Positions 23,054-35,067 of a DNA stretch of 64,000 nucleotides are shown here, piece after piece. The number at the start of each line of letters is the position of its first letter. Position 1 is the stretch's first letter. Source of the DNA: Symsagittifera roscoffensis (taxonomy: Eukaryota > Xenacoelomorpha > Acoela > Convolutidae); the NCBI RefSeq assembly GCF_963678635.1, contig NC_087065.1:59670754-59734753 (forward strand), read 5' to 3'. Both the position numbers and the translations under genes were made by a program. The notes under the pieces were generated by a model that searched no databases, was not told the DNA's origin, and was given only the letters and a program-made list of their open reading frames with translations.

Positions 23054-25659
23054 AAATATTAACATTTCAACACATCTTTTTTCTAACATTTTCCGACCAA
23101 AACACAAATCCTTCTCCTCGCACAGGACCCCAAGATTTCTTAGTAACACACTATGATTGTGAAGAAAACGAACAAAAAACACTACACAAATATGCAATAA
23201 ATCAAGTATCACAATGCGAAACAGAATCACAAGCTATAGAAACTACAAATGTAGTCGCAACATGTATTAAAAAGCTCGAGCAACAACAGTCACAGGATAT
23301 AAATTTGCAGCAACATTTTCCGAAAAGAAAGTACACTGTTCACAAAATTCCAACGGAAATAAGAACCGACTTGATCACGAGTCATTTTATCAAAGTAATA
23401 TAGAACGACTTTTACATCTAAATCCCGATAATTGTAAAAACGAATTACTCAGACTGAAAATCACAAGAAATAAAAACACAGACAGAAAAATAGTAAATTT
23501 CTAAGTCTTTGCCGATTCTGTACATCAAGCAGAACTTGAACGATATCATGGACATATCTAATTAGACGCAAAATACCCATATAACGGCGCACACGGAAGA
23601 TTAACTTATGACATACACGATAAACACTGGATACCACACATTGGAATAAATGACCCTTTAGACTGCAAAGCTGACACAAAAAATAAAGGATATCAAGAAA
23701 TAATGTTTTTTGATTGGAAAATACAACTAGAAAAAACACAACTCACACGAAATTTATCTGATAACACAAAGATCTATCAAGGAAAAAGATTACCTTGCAA
23801 AAATGATCAAGGTTATTGTGACCCTACGACAAGGAACCAAACAACAATTGTTTGGTTTCCCGAAGATACATGCACAACATTTCAAGTAGCAAAAATACAC
23901 GCTCGAATGATAAAATTCCATGAAAAATATTTTATAGAATCAATTCCATACGAACAAGTAAACCCATCCCGTAAACAAAGTAAAGATTTTAGAAATATCT
24001 ATGATATAGAAAATAAATTAACACGTTTTCAAATATATCAAGAAACAGAATTTGCATGTAAATACAGAAATCCACTTTATAAGACACAATACTCTGAAAT
24101 ACTTGTCGAATACGAAAAAGGTTTCGAGATGACCACTGGAAAAATAAATTTAACCCTTATGCCACAAGTCATCCTATAAATGAAGGAACATCATACGTCC
24201 GAGTTAACTTTCTGAAAAGCACAGGTCAACCTGGTGGAAAACTAAAACCAAATGACAGTAAAAGCACACGTTCACAAGAACTATCACTAATAAATAGCAC
24301 CTATTCTGGTAATATTCATTATGATGTACACTTAGACATGAAGCTAGACTCCACAATTAGTAGAATTTTTCAAGAAATGTCACTTTCTGAATTAGAAACA
24401 CTTCATCAACTATTGGATTTGGAAAGAACACAAATCCTACAATCACTCGCACTAGCAGTACTAAAAATACCTAACGCAGGATATTTATTATCAGGAAACA
24501 GATCAAATTTTCTAGATTACGAAGGAAATATTTTATGGTTTTATACTTGCACTAAAAACGTATCACCATTATATGTTTTTGAAGACAAACGTTGTTATAA
24601 AAGAATCCCCATATTCTATAAAAAATAAAGTACATTTTGTCGATACACTGTCAAGACGAACATATTTTTGGGATACTGCAGTCCCATCATGTGGATCAGA
24701 AAATAGCCACAATGTAGTACAATTAAATCCTGATGAAGATAAATACTACCTACTTACAACATACCCTACATTAATGCAATCACTCAAAAAAATTTCACCC
24801 GAAAGCATCAGAGCTATTGCTCGTAATCCAAATATTGATTTACAATCAATTGGAATATATTCTAAATCTGATATCCAACATCACATTAGAACACAACAAT
24901 TTCAGGAATTTTAACACAATTGGACACGAACAACGACAATCAATTGACCAAAATTTAAGAAAACTTGCCGAAACCGCAGGATTCGCAGACATTTATACAC
25001 AAGATTATAGCGGATATTTTAAAGATATTAAAGACTACATATATTTAAACGGTGAAAAATACAGACCACAAGATATTTCATCTAAATTTTTTTCAGTTTT
25101 GTCACTTTAAAGAACGAAATTCTAGCTTTTCTAGAATGGCCCTATTACATCTTAGAAAAATTAACTATCTTATACGCCATGTTTAATTTTATAGGATTTC
25201 TTTTCTCACTGTTAAAAGGAACCTATAACACATGCGCTATACACACACAAGTAAACCGACAAGCAAGTGTAGCACGTATACTATTTGCAGGATTTTTTGG
25301 AATTTTTTCATCATCAATCAATAAAATACTTCTCGATGCACAAATAAAAGAATATAACACAAAAATATCCACAAGACAAAACACATACGACGAAGAACAC
25401 AATAATATAGAAATAACACTTTCAGCACCACAGTTGCCACCCTTACCACAAAACCATCCATAATCATTAGTTCCCCGTAATTTCCGAAACCTAGCAATCA
25501 CAAATAATCCAAATTCTAGACCAAATACAACACAAAGTCCCATCCAACACATAATGACACATCATTCACAAAATGATAATACATACGAACAAATTATAGA
25601 ATAACCCCACACCACCACTTTTCAATCTCAACATAATCGTTTTTTTTAGCCCACGATGA
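23041..25659 (+). pseudogene. env: env-like glycoprotein of element 1, broken
   Basis: By position and layout this is an envelope-type gene: a hydrophobic N-terminal signal-like segment, a Cys-rich ectodomain with several spaced cysteines, a C-terminal membrane segment (LTILYAMFNFIGFLF, ~25165-25210) and a long tail. The expected start codon reads ATA at 23041, so initiation is lost. Frameshifts and stops split it into open stretches at 23703-24179, 24338-24628, 24573-24914, 24817-25110 and 25179-25463. It would mediate cell entry in a functional relative. The donor family is not clear to me: mononegavirus-like (including chuvirus-like) glycoproteins are one candidate. This copy is non-functional. 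Confidence 0.65.
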
Positions 25660-27463
25660 GCCTACAACTTGGATCACTCCATCGCTCAAATTCCCATCCA
25701 GCCAACCTCCAAACTCAAATCCCAATAATCCCACTTTTTGTTTCCCATCACCCGATTTTCCGATTATTAATATACCATCAAGCACGAATTCTGATACTAA
25801 CTCAGATATTTCAGTTTTTCATTCTATCTCACAATTTAATAACTCTAATTTAGAAACCCCCGACGAACTTGCAGACTCCGAACCATCTCCCTCTACCTAT
25901 ACCCAGACCAACTCCTCAGTTTTTTCAAAACCCCCTTTTCAACCAATCCCATCCAATCATCCACTCCCATCCGTTTCCACTCCTTCTTATGCTTCCCAAG
26001 TGACCCCAACCTATTCTCCACTTCATTCCGACAGATCATATAATAATTTCCCAGATACGCCCCAAATTTCCCAGGAGCTTGATAATTTTATTATTTTACA
26101 ACAACAATTAATACACCCCAACACCCTCACAATACATCAACTATTATCCACAATAACATCCTCAAATCCACCTACACCCACACCATCCTCAGCTTACACT
26201 CCATCATTAGCACAATCATCCACATCCACCGAAACACCTACTAGCACTCACCGAGCTTATCGCACTTTTAAACGAAAATTTCCAAATCACCCATTCCCAA
26301 CCAAACCCGGAACAGCCCGCGAATATATCAATCACCCGGAACATACCAACACGAAAAATTTTCTTGAAATCACCTTACCCTCATTTCCGCAATATACGTT
26401 AAATACACCTAAAAATACTAACGACACACGCAATTTTGTTGATGAGCACGTTTTAATGCCAACAATTCATTCGACAGCTTATTATAATTTTACTAAGCCC
26501 TTTGCCTACCATTAGCTAATACTCATGACAGTATCGAAAAGAACAAAAACATGTTATATAGACTCACCACAGCACTAACACCTCGACAATTTACTTACGT
26601 TGGATATAAAAAATTATTAAAAACATTCACTGCACCCCGAGCTAACGAATTTGAAATAGAATAATACGATCATAATATCATCCGACCAAATTAAAATCAA
26701 TTTTTAGATGAAGACCGCTTCGCAAACCCGCAACTAACAGAAAAATTTTTCTTCAAAACATCATACGTATTCTCACTTAATATTTTTGATAGAAAGCATG
26801 ATCACATTATTTCAGAATCACTAGTTGATATTCAAGCATACGAGAGATTCTATGATAAATTTCAGTTATTTTCACTAATCTTTCACTTCCTTCCACCACA
26901 GGAACGCAATTTTTACTGTTCCCACGATAATATGTTACGCACTAAACAAACGCACACGTATACATACTATCGTTTTATACAAAATCATTTTGATTTACAC
27001 ACCCCATCAAGACAACCTCACCATTGTTTTCAGTTTCTTAACTCAAAATACACGTCACCATTCTTCCTTAATTTTATATATTGCATTAAAGATACTAACC
27101 TCCACGGCATCCTCCGCAACTATGACCCAGTTACTCAAATGTATATATTCTGTCCCATCACAAAGACCTTCAATGCCGAAGAATCCAGACCCTTCCTTAT
27201 CCCTTGAATATATCCAGCCTATTGAAATACCCATATCAGAATTCATTCACAATACTAAATATAATCATAAAATATATAACTTCATCCTAAACAAACCTTA
27301 CGAGTTTGCAGTAGGCACCGAAGAACTAAACACCATCAAAGCACTTCAATTGCTTTGGCCACTGCTACAAACTAAAAACATCATACGCATACTAGCCAAA
27401 TTACTAACAACATCAGACATGATTCACGACATCTTTCCCCACGGCTTTTTCCCAGACGATTAA
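25656..27463 (+). pseudogene. ORF-Z of element 1: unknown 3' gene, broken
   Basis: The start ATG overlaps the env end region in an ATGA arrangement. The first ~190 residues are Ser/Thr/Pro/Asn-rich. A basic segment (HRAYRTFKRKFPNHPF, open at 26000-26515) follows. The C-terminal ~100 residues are the best preserved (open at 26990-27463), with NTKYNHKIYN, EFAVGTEELNTIKALQLLWPLLQTK and the terminus GHGFFPDD-like. There are no membrane segments. I recognise no family. A gene of ~600 codons after env is unusual in Ty3/gypsy elements and could be a regulatory or accessory protein. Stops and shifts make this copy non-functional. Confidence 0.6.
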
Positions 27464-27464
27464 G

Positions 27465-27539
27465 GTAAGTTTAATTTGAAATACTTTTAACTTTAAATGT
27501 ACTAACCATTTTTTATCAATGTTTGATTTATGCTTTTAG
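27465..27539 (+). other. Predicted 75-nt spliceosomal intron after ORF-Z
   Basis: Donor AAG|GTAAGT begins one base after the ORF-Z stop. The branch-point motif TACTAAC lies at 27500-27506, and the acceptor TTTTAG ends at 27539, 34 nt beyond the branch A. The counterpart in element 2 (45238-45314, 77 nt) keeps donor CAG|GTAAGT, TACTAAC and TTTTAG although the intervening bases differ. Three matching signals in both copies strongly suggest a real intron in the 3' untranslated part of the RNA. Confidence 0.75.
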
Positions 27540-28460
27540 TCTTCACACCACAATCATCTACAAAACAGAAAAGAAAAATAAAAATACAAACTTGTTAAAT
27601 TATCTTAAAATTCATTAAAATCTTGCACTAAATAATGTAGTAAAATTCATACCAAATGTAGTGATTTTATTTATAAATTATTTCCCCATGAAGCACTAAA
27701 CTTAAAATTACGATGAAAATTTATAATTTTTCCCCCAAAACGCAGTAAAATTCAAATTCTATTCAATAAATTGATAAAATGAGAAAGCAGTACTAACTTT
27801 TTCAAAATTTTCATTCACTCGCATAAGAATTCTATCCAAACTCGCACAGCTCGCCCACGAAGAATTGTTTAAATAATGATTTTAATTTTCAAGCTTTCAC
27901 TATCAACAACTCTAACACGCGATAACAAGTTTCAAACTTTCCTTTAACCCGGTTGGAAAGGAATTATACACTAGCCAAACTAACCAACCCAGCTTGCTAA
28001 ACACCACAAATCATATAATAACAGCATGACTAAGAAAAGAAAACCAACGGTACCCAAACCGGATTAACCCAGTTTAAAACTGGATAATTTATTTTTTTGA
28101 AGACTATTATAAAATCTAAGAAAGCAATAATAAAACACAAACAAGTCGCAAGACAAACCCAAACCAAAAACAATTTGATTTTTGAAAAAAAGGACACAAC
28201 CAAAGTAACATAAGAAAGACCAACATAAAACCAACGACTATCTAAATTCATGATTAAAAAACCGAATTAACATAATTTTATAAAATGTAAATCATACTTT
28301 GCAGTATATAGATCATATACAACAAAAAAGACGAATATCCAAAGACTAGATGATTCCATCACATTCGAACACAAGAATGGCTAAACACAACCGACATGCC
28401 GTCCACAATCACGACTCAAAGGATTTAGAGTACGATATGACTTCGCAGAAAAGGACTTGA
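27540..28460 (+). other. 3' non-coding region and polypurine tract of element 1
   Basis: About 0.9 kb AT-rich DNA between the intron and the 3' LTR without an open frame conserved with element 2. A purine-rich stretch (gcagaaaaggac, ~28446-28457) lies directly before the LTR and is the best candidate for the plus-strand polypurine primer. A second purine-rich stretch (aagaaaagaaaacc) occurs at about 28033. Both are conserved in element 2. Confidence 0.5.
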
Positions 28461-29076
28461 AATAGACCAATGACCACCCCGATTTTCAAGTGTACGTACA
28501 GATCCGAGTTACAAGGCATCCCTTCCACACACGATCTTCACGCCATTCCCAGACGAGGCTGCACACAAAACAGTTCTCTACTTATACAGAAAAACCTGAC
28601 ATAGCAAACCATTTTGAAATTCGATTGATTTCATTGGGAATCACAGTCGTTGTCGATTGACAAGATAACAACTTCATATCCACCATTCCAGCGTCCTGTA
28701 ACGTTCCTCTTCAAGAGGAAACGGATAAGAAAATGATGTTCGCCAAAACCAACGTTCATCATCCATCCTTCAAATTGCAGAGAAGAAAGATAGTTCTAAA
28801 AAACTCTGTAAACCACCGGATGGGTGGAGCCTGATCTAAACTACATTTTATTATTGGATAAATTAGATATTTTTGTCACTGTAAAGTATTTAATATTAAC
28901 CAATCATAATCCATCCAACTAACAACCCACTTATTTGTAAGTGCTGAAATTACTTGTAATTTCAGCACCAAAGAGACTTGAATTTAACTTAGAAATTAGT
29001 TACCTCTCCAAGAGAACTTCAGCAGTTGCAATAAGCCAGTATACTCTAGATCTTTTGAGCCTAGCAGAGACTAGTT
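28461..29076 (+). repeat. Shared LTR (3' of element 1, 5' of truncated copy)
   Basis: Nearly identical to 11443-12057. Upstream it joins the element 1 3' end; downstream it is followed not by flank but by the leader of a second copy. It is therefore the middle LTR of an LTR-internal-LTR-internal tandem. The 13-bp hairpin is at 28941-28968. Confidence 0.85.
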
Positions 29077-31264
29077 AAACACCCTGAGACTAGTAGATAT
29101 AAGAGTAAGATTAGGATCGGTATTAGACTAAGAAGTTGCACGAATCTATCCGGCCGAAAATAAGATAGCGTAACGAGCAGACGGTGTACCCTATTCGAAA
29201 TTACTCTATGAGTTAACCACATCGGTCCTAACTCATCTGGTGCGACCATAAGTCTCGAATAAGACCTTAATAGCTGAGAATTAACCAAATATAGATTAGA
29301 AATAAGACAAAACATTTTCAAAATGTTACACGATAAAAATTTAATTGAAATGTCTCTACGACTCAATAGATCAGAGCCGATATTCCGCACAATACTAGAA
29401 CTACCCGGTATTGGAAGAAGACCTCGGACAAGAGACGATATACGACTACGTAGAAACTTACCATTTAGTTTCATGGTTGTACGACAAAAGCCAACACAAA
29501 CTTTTATATTTAGAATCATATTAGCAATGAATTTAGATTTTCATATGCAAACATAAAATTTTGAAGTAAAATCTTCATGATTATTTCAGGCGCTAAGCAA
29601 AATTATTAATGTACAATAACGATTGATAAAAAGATCTCAGATCGATCCCTTAATTTCTGCAGTATTATATAAAACATATCTGAAAAATGTTTATTGAAAA
29701 TAAAAATAAAAGTTAGTATCATGACAATAAATAGTTAGTAATTATAAATCATCCTGTTGTTCCAGCTTCATCACCTAAACACAACAGCAATCATAAGCTC
29801 ACTAACATCATTTAAAAACCAAAACTTCTATTAAACAAATCTAAATCATCTTAAACTTAAATTCACTTAATTTTAAATTAGATCATCAAGGCTTATCCGT
29901 GGATCTTTATAAATTTTCTATCTCATTAATTTTAAAATCTGATCATCAAGGCTTATCCTTGGATCAAAAAGAACAATTTTGTTCTCCCCCACCCACTTAG
30001 CAAGTGTCTAACGACCTCAAACGTCGATTCACTATCCAACCTTTCCAAAAGACCCAGGACTAATAGAAATTTTTAAATAAAACTAACCATTCAAATTAGG
30101 CTAAACAGTGAAGAACTTCCGTTATTCATCCTTCACTTGAACCCTCCTTTTACCAGAACCAGGATAGATCTTAGACTTAGAAAGTTTAAAATAGTATCTA
30201 ACGAACTACTTGCGTTCTAATTATACCTGAACCTTGTGGATCGATTTACTATTCTCCAACCCTTGAACACAATCACTACCCCTAAGTAAGATTAAGTAAG
30301 TTAACACCTTAACTTAGACTAGCCACGAGAAAGTAAAAAATCATTCTCCGGAATCGATATACTTTTCTCTCCAACCCTGAATAAAAAGACCCAGGTTAAG
30401 CTAACCATAAAATCGTAAGGACTAACAGTCTAGGAAAATAAAAATCAATAATAACTTCTTGCATCCCTCATCCTAAACCTTATGTCATTCAAAAATTTAG
30501 GAAATAAACAAATAATCATTTTACACAATTGTGAAATAGACAACCAAAAATACGATCTTGTAATAACTCCACATACACAAACAGTTGGATACATTCGAAC
30601 AAAACGACAAACAATAAGAAGAAAAAAATTATAAACAAACAAAGACAAATCACAAGAAAAAGATTTTCGAATAATAGAAACGCATTTTCTGAATCGGAAG
30701 CCAACAGCTTAGACGAACTATACAAATTAAAAGAATCAATCAATAAAAATTGCCCCGTCCATGATCAATTGTCTTTTTCCGACTCAGAAACAACTTCAAA
30801 TTCATCAAAAAGAGGAAAAAGAAGAATAAAAGGGCAATATAAACACAAACCAGTACACCTGTATAATTGGAATCAAGCAATTAGACACATTGATAGTTAT
30901 ATATTAACAGTCATCAAACGAAAAAATGAGCGACACTCAAAGTGACGAGAGTCCAGATGAAGAAGCAGTTTTTCCCTTTCTTATAGATTCACTCGATGAT
31001 AGAGGACAAACACGATTTTGTAAAAACTTACTCGTAAATTTGTTTGAACCAGAAATCAGTCCATGCAAAGCAGAATTCCCGGATGTAAAAATCAAAAGAT
31101 AAATCATAGAACATTATTTGAAAGACATAGGTAATCTAACACAACAATACGGAATCTACACCATAGAATTCAGCACACCAAATACAGCCCATGGTAAATA
31201 TGTAATTCAAACAGACGATATTGAAATAGAATTTTCAAAAATATTCATAGAATAAATCAAAAGC
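29077..31264 (+). mobile_element. Truncated second copy: leader, ORF0 and gag start
   Basis: This 2.2-kb stretch is almost identical to 12058-14238 of element 1. It includes the 77-codon leader ORF (29323-29556), the hairpin cluster, the premature ORF0 stop and the gag stop at 31100-31102. It breaks off abruptly near 31264, inside gag, into unrelated sequence. Sharing of disabling mutations with element 1 argues for duplication of an already dead copy (for example unequal recombination between LTRs), or for mobilisation in trans, rather than for an independent active insertion. Confidence 0.85.
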
Positions 31265-31554
31265 AACTACTTGATCCACACGTTTGAATTCTATTTCCTT
31301 TAAATGCAAATTTCATTGTCTGAAAAACAATCCAAATCTAAGGAAAAATTAAAATAGCCATTTGCTGTGCAGGTTGCACAGAATTTACCGACCATAGTCT
31401 TTAAAAACTGCGAAATTTAGTATAATTTTACCTGCGTGGTGTGATAAAAAGATCTGACGTAAAACTATAATTTAGGACAGTTTGACAGTAATAACTTTTC
31501 GAACAAAAATGTTTCTAGAAAATGACAAGAGTTTTTTTTCAAATTTATCCCTCA
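30375..31554 (+). repeat. Tandem duplication unit 1 (element edge plus flank)
   Basis: The segment from within the leader (30375, 'ccctgaataaaaag') through the truncated gag end (31264) and ~290 bp of flanking DNA is repeated directly at 31555-32745. The two units differ by few bases. Units 1 and 2 abut exactly at 31554/31555, where 'ccctcac' flank meets 'ccctgaat', a short shared 'ccctNa'-type microhomology. Confidence 0.9.
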
Positions 31555-32745
31555 CCCTGAATAAAAAGACCCAGGTTAAGCTAACCATAAAATCGTAAGG
31601 ACTAACAGTCTAGGAAAATAAAAATCACTAATAACTTCTTGCATCCCTCATCCTAAACCTTATGTCATTCAAAAATTTAGGAAATAAACAATTAATCATT
31701 TTGCACAATTGTGAAATAGACAACCAAAAATACGATCTTGTAATAACTCCACATACACAAACAGTTGGATACATTCGAACAAAACGACAAACAATAAAAA
31801 GAAAAAAATTATAAACAAACAAAGACAAATCACAAGAAAAAGATTTTCGAATAATAGAAACGCATTTTCTGAATCGGAAGCCAACAGCTTAGACGAACTA
31901 TACAAATTAAAAGAATCAATCAATAAAAATTGCCCCGTCCATGATCAATTGTCTTTTTCCGACTCAGAAACAACTTCAAATTCATCAAAAAGAGGAAAAA
32001 GAAGAATAAAAGGGCAATATAAACACAAACCAGTACACCTGTATAATTGGAATCAAGCAATTAGACACATTGATAGTTATATATTAACAGTCATCAAACG
32101 AAAAAATGAGCGACACTCAAAGTGACGAGAGTCCAGATGAAGAAGCAGTTTTTCCCTTTCTTATAGATTCACTCGATGATAGAGGACAAACACGATTTTG
32201 TAAAAACTTACTCGTAAATTTGTTTGAACCAGAAATCAGTCCATGCAAAGCAGAATTCCCGGATGTAAAAATCAAAAGATAAATCATAGAACATTATTTG
32301 AAAGACATATGTAATCTAACACAACAATACGGAATCTACACCATAGAATTCAGCACACCAAATACAGCCCATGGTAAATATGTAATTCAAACAGACGATA
32401 TTGAAATAGAATTTTCAAAAATATTCATAGAATAAATCAAAAGCAACTACTTGATCCACACGTTTGAATTCTATTTCCTTTAAATGCAAATTTCATAGTC
32501 TGAAAAACAATCCAAATCTAAGGAAAAATTAAAATAGCCATTTGCTGTGCAGGTTGCACAGAATATACCGACCATAGTCTTTAAAAACTGCGAAATTTAG
32601 TATAATTTTACCTGCGTGGTGTGATAAAAAGATCTGACGTAAAACTATAATTTAGGACAGTTTGACAGTAATAACTTTAGAGCCAATTCGAACAAAAATG
32701 TTTCTAGAAAATGACAAGATTTTTTTTTTCAATTTTATCCCTCAC
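31555..32745 (+). repeat. Tandem duplication unit 2
   Basis: Second copy of 30375-31554. It again contains the 3' part of the leader, broken ORF0 (ATG near 31661), gag start (near 32106) with the same stop (32280-32282), and the same flank. It carries an eight-base difference near 32679 and leaves the homology after 'ccctcac' at 32745. The duplication postdates the truncation of the element, because the breakpoint near 31264 recurs near 32453. Confidence 0.9.
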
Positions 32746-33480
32746 GCTTGTGTAAACTCCAAAGACATATACTTAGCGAATCGCATCCTAATCATAAGAC
32801 AAAATAGAATTCAGTTTGGCACGCTGAGTAAGATATTTACAGGTGAAATTATTTGCATTTGAGTTCCAGGCAACAATTTCTTTCAGCTGATATAAAAAGT
32901 CGAAAATGAGTTTGAAATGTCGAAAAGAACACGAAAGTCGGAATAAAACAAGTTTGGTTTGTTGGGTTCATCAAACCAAACTGCAACAAAGCGTCAGGGA
33001 TAAAACTCTAACAAATTTCAAAAATTTCTGATCTTAGCGGAGAATTTTCATATTTTCAAACAAATAAGGATGTGTTGTCAATAGGCGTATTGATCTAAAT
33101 TGCTAAAATTACAACTATCACTCTGAACATTATTCTTGTAATTTGTTTTCTCCTTTTTGATTTTTTAAGAACTTCCTCAACTTAGTTAGTACACAAGTTT
33201 TTGATTCAAAAGCGTCAACAAGAAGAATCTGTCATCTCTAATTTAAAAACGCCGGTTACGATAGCTTTAATTGGAATCCAATAAACCCTGACTTGAGGCC
33301 CGAAGTGTTATAAACAGTTTTTTTCTAGATTAATGAAATAAAAAAGCTAGCATCTCCGGTTAACTCGATTTTGAAATTTGGATTTAGTCCATTTATCTAT
33401 AGTGCAGATAGATGTTTAAAAAATACAGCAATGTAAAATAATTCATTATCATTTGGTATAGAATGAATTTATTTTAGTTA
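32746..33480. other. Host intergenic, nothing recognised
   Basis: AT-rich unique sequence between the duplicated element edge and the first host exon. There is no convincing exon, repeat or RNA gene. Confidence 0.6.
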
Positions 33481-33489
33481 TAAGTTTGT

Positions 33490-34026
33490 TCACGGTCCAA
33501 GTTGCAAAACATTCGTTTCATCGGCATCTCCAGAATCAGCCTCAACTCTGGCCACAACAGTAGTGTTGGAGATAGCTGCGAGAGGATGCCACAGGTTCAC
33601 ATCACTGTTGATTTCATGTGTGCTGATTACTGTCTGCTTGTTGTTGCCTTCTCCACTCTTGTCCTCATCTGAGGACTCATCTGACAGAGTGTGCAGAAGG
33701 AGAGTAGCTTTATCAGTCTTCTTTCTGGTTATAATGTGATGATCAGACATGACCACGAATCTTCCCATCGATGCTTCTACTGGTCCCCATATAGGCCCCG
33801 AGATAGATGGAGATGGTGAGTCACTGTACCGATAACCAGTTACATAATCATCCATATAGTCACCCACAAATAACTGACCGTGTCGTAATTCCATCTGGTA
33901 ACACCCATTCGGCCACTGCAGGTTGTCGTCTAGAGTGATAGTGGACACCCAGGTGTCATTACGGAAGACATGAAGTTCTTTTGTTCCTCTTTCATGCACG
34001 AGCAATGTGTTCCCACATGCAGCCAT
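33490..34026 (-). CDS. Hypothetical protein, C-terminal exon (propeller-like repeats?)
   Basis: A 178-codon frame with normal codon variety. It contains TWVSTITLDDNLQWPNGCYQ, HGQLFVGDYMDDYVTGYRYS and a short acidic loop (DESSDEDKSGEG). The alternation of aromatic/Gly turns with short strands (LLVHERG..., GQLFVGDYMDD...) resembles beta-propeller proteins, but no family motif is decisive. An AATAAA signal lies ~20 nt beyond the stop (reverse complement at 33468-33473), so this is probably the last exon. The first Met may not be the true start: the frame is open a few codons further upstream. A separate signal-peptide ORF lies just upstream (34042-34110). It may be a paralogue of the frame at 35068-35298. 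Confidence 0.5.
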   Translation of the reverse strand: MAACGNTLLVHERGTKELHVFRNDTWVSTITLDDNLQWPNGCYQMELRHGQLFVGDYMDDYVTGYRYSDSPSPSISGPIWGPVEASMGRFVVMSDHHIITRKKTDKATLLLHTLSDESSDEDKSGEGNNKQTVISTHEINSDVNLWHPLAAISNTTVVARVEADSGDADETNVLQLGP

Positions 34027-34041
34027 GTATGTGTCTTCAAA

Positions 34042-34110
34042 TTAATTAAAGAGCATAGACACACTCACAGCGCAAACAAACCCACAAACAGTGAACACGA
34101 TTCGGTTCAT
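34042..34110 (-). CDS. Possible first exon: signal peptide, 22 codons
   Basis: The minus-strand ATG at 34110 opens a 22-codon frame, MNRIVFTVCGFVCAVSVSML plus two residues. This is a good secretory signal peptide, ending at TAA 16 bp before the 33490-34026 frame. GT dinucleotides within it (for example GTGAGT after the 14th codon) and an AG (TTTGAAG) before the next frame could define a very short intron, but no combination I tried is convincing in both length and phase. It is therefore a candidate exon 1 of the same secreted protein, not proven. Confidence 0.3.
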   Translation of the reverse strand: MNRIVFTVCGFVCAVSVSMLFN

Positions 34111-35067
34111 TTAGAATTGCGGAAAATTCAAGAATATTTTTGATGACTTAGCCCATAAATATATTTTAATTGTGTGAAGTAACTTGTTTTAAGCTTGTCA
34201 TGCAAAAGTTATAAAGATAATTGTGATGTTTTTCTTTTGGTCAAAAAAAGGACAATCAATGCTCGAAAAAACTACCAGACCCATGTTCAATATGGGCATG
34301 ATTTATTCCGGCCACGGAAGGTGGGGACAGGAACTTTGTCTTCAGTGTTCATTTAGTTATGTTTTCATGCAAAATCAAGTTCACAAAACTCCTTGATGTG
34401 AACTTAGTATTATATCATAACAAAGCCCTTGTAATCCTCTATCATATTGAAGCCCTTAAAAGATTATGAAGAAAAAAACGGTTTAGATTTTTGGTTTTTG
34501 GTCTAATTTCGAACAAAAGTGCAGTGAGCGAGAAATGATTGTTAACTTAAAAAATCGGTTATTTTGCTGTGAAAAACTTTTTTTTAGAAATCTAGCTACT
34601 GAAGTTTCATGTGGCACTTCCTTGGAATTTGAAAATTGAAAAGTGGAACAAATAATTTTTTTTTTTTAAATTATTTGAAAGAATCTCAAAAAATTTTCAA
34701 ATTCGTAGTTCCTTTTTGAAAGACTGCTGAAACGACCGTTGGATTAGTCTATTTTTACAGGTAAAGTAATTTAAAAAACAGAAAAATTCAGACTAGTTTT
34801 TCTCGACACCCAAAAATCCTCTTTCAAATCACTGCTGAGGGGCTTTAATAAAAAACTACAACTGAGACCTGGCGAGGATTCTTTGATGTAGTCAAAACTG
34901 GCTAGAAAAACAGACCCAATGCCATGAAGTGTTCGGAAAATTTCTCGGATTTCATGAGGTTTAAATTTACGTTTTATATGTTCTTAAAAGTTTTAACTAA
35001 ACTGGTACTGGGCATGAATTTAGAGACTTATGTTAATCGTTTTATTTAATCTCGCCCATGAGGATGT
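34111..35067. other. Host intergenic or intronic, nothing recognised
   Basis: AT-rich with homopolymer runs (for example T/A tracts near 34660). It holds an AATAAA on the minus strand at 35041-35046, which probably ends the transcript of the next frame. No exon is supported. Confidence 0.55.

Larger units (their letters stand above)
11443..29076 (+). mobile_element. Element 1: giant env-bearing Ty3/gypsy-like LTR retroelement, decayed
   Basis: Two direct LTRs of about 615 bp (11443-12057 and 28461-29076) bracket 16.4 kb of internal sequence, 17.6 kb in total, which is long for a Ty3/gypsy element. Reading 5' to 3' it holds a structured leader, ORF0, gag, protease, RT, RNase H, a remnant of integrase, ORF-X, env-like ORF, ORF-Z, a short intron and a 3' non-coding stretch. 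By eye the LTRs differ at roughly ten positions. The coding regions carry many nonsense codons and indels, and integrase is largely deleted, so the copy cannot be autonomous. No target-site duplication can be tested, because the right LTR runs directly into a second internal region. Confidence 0.9.
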
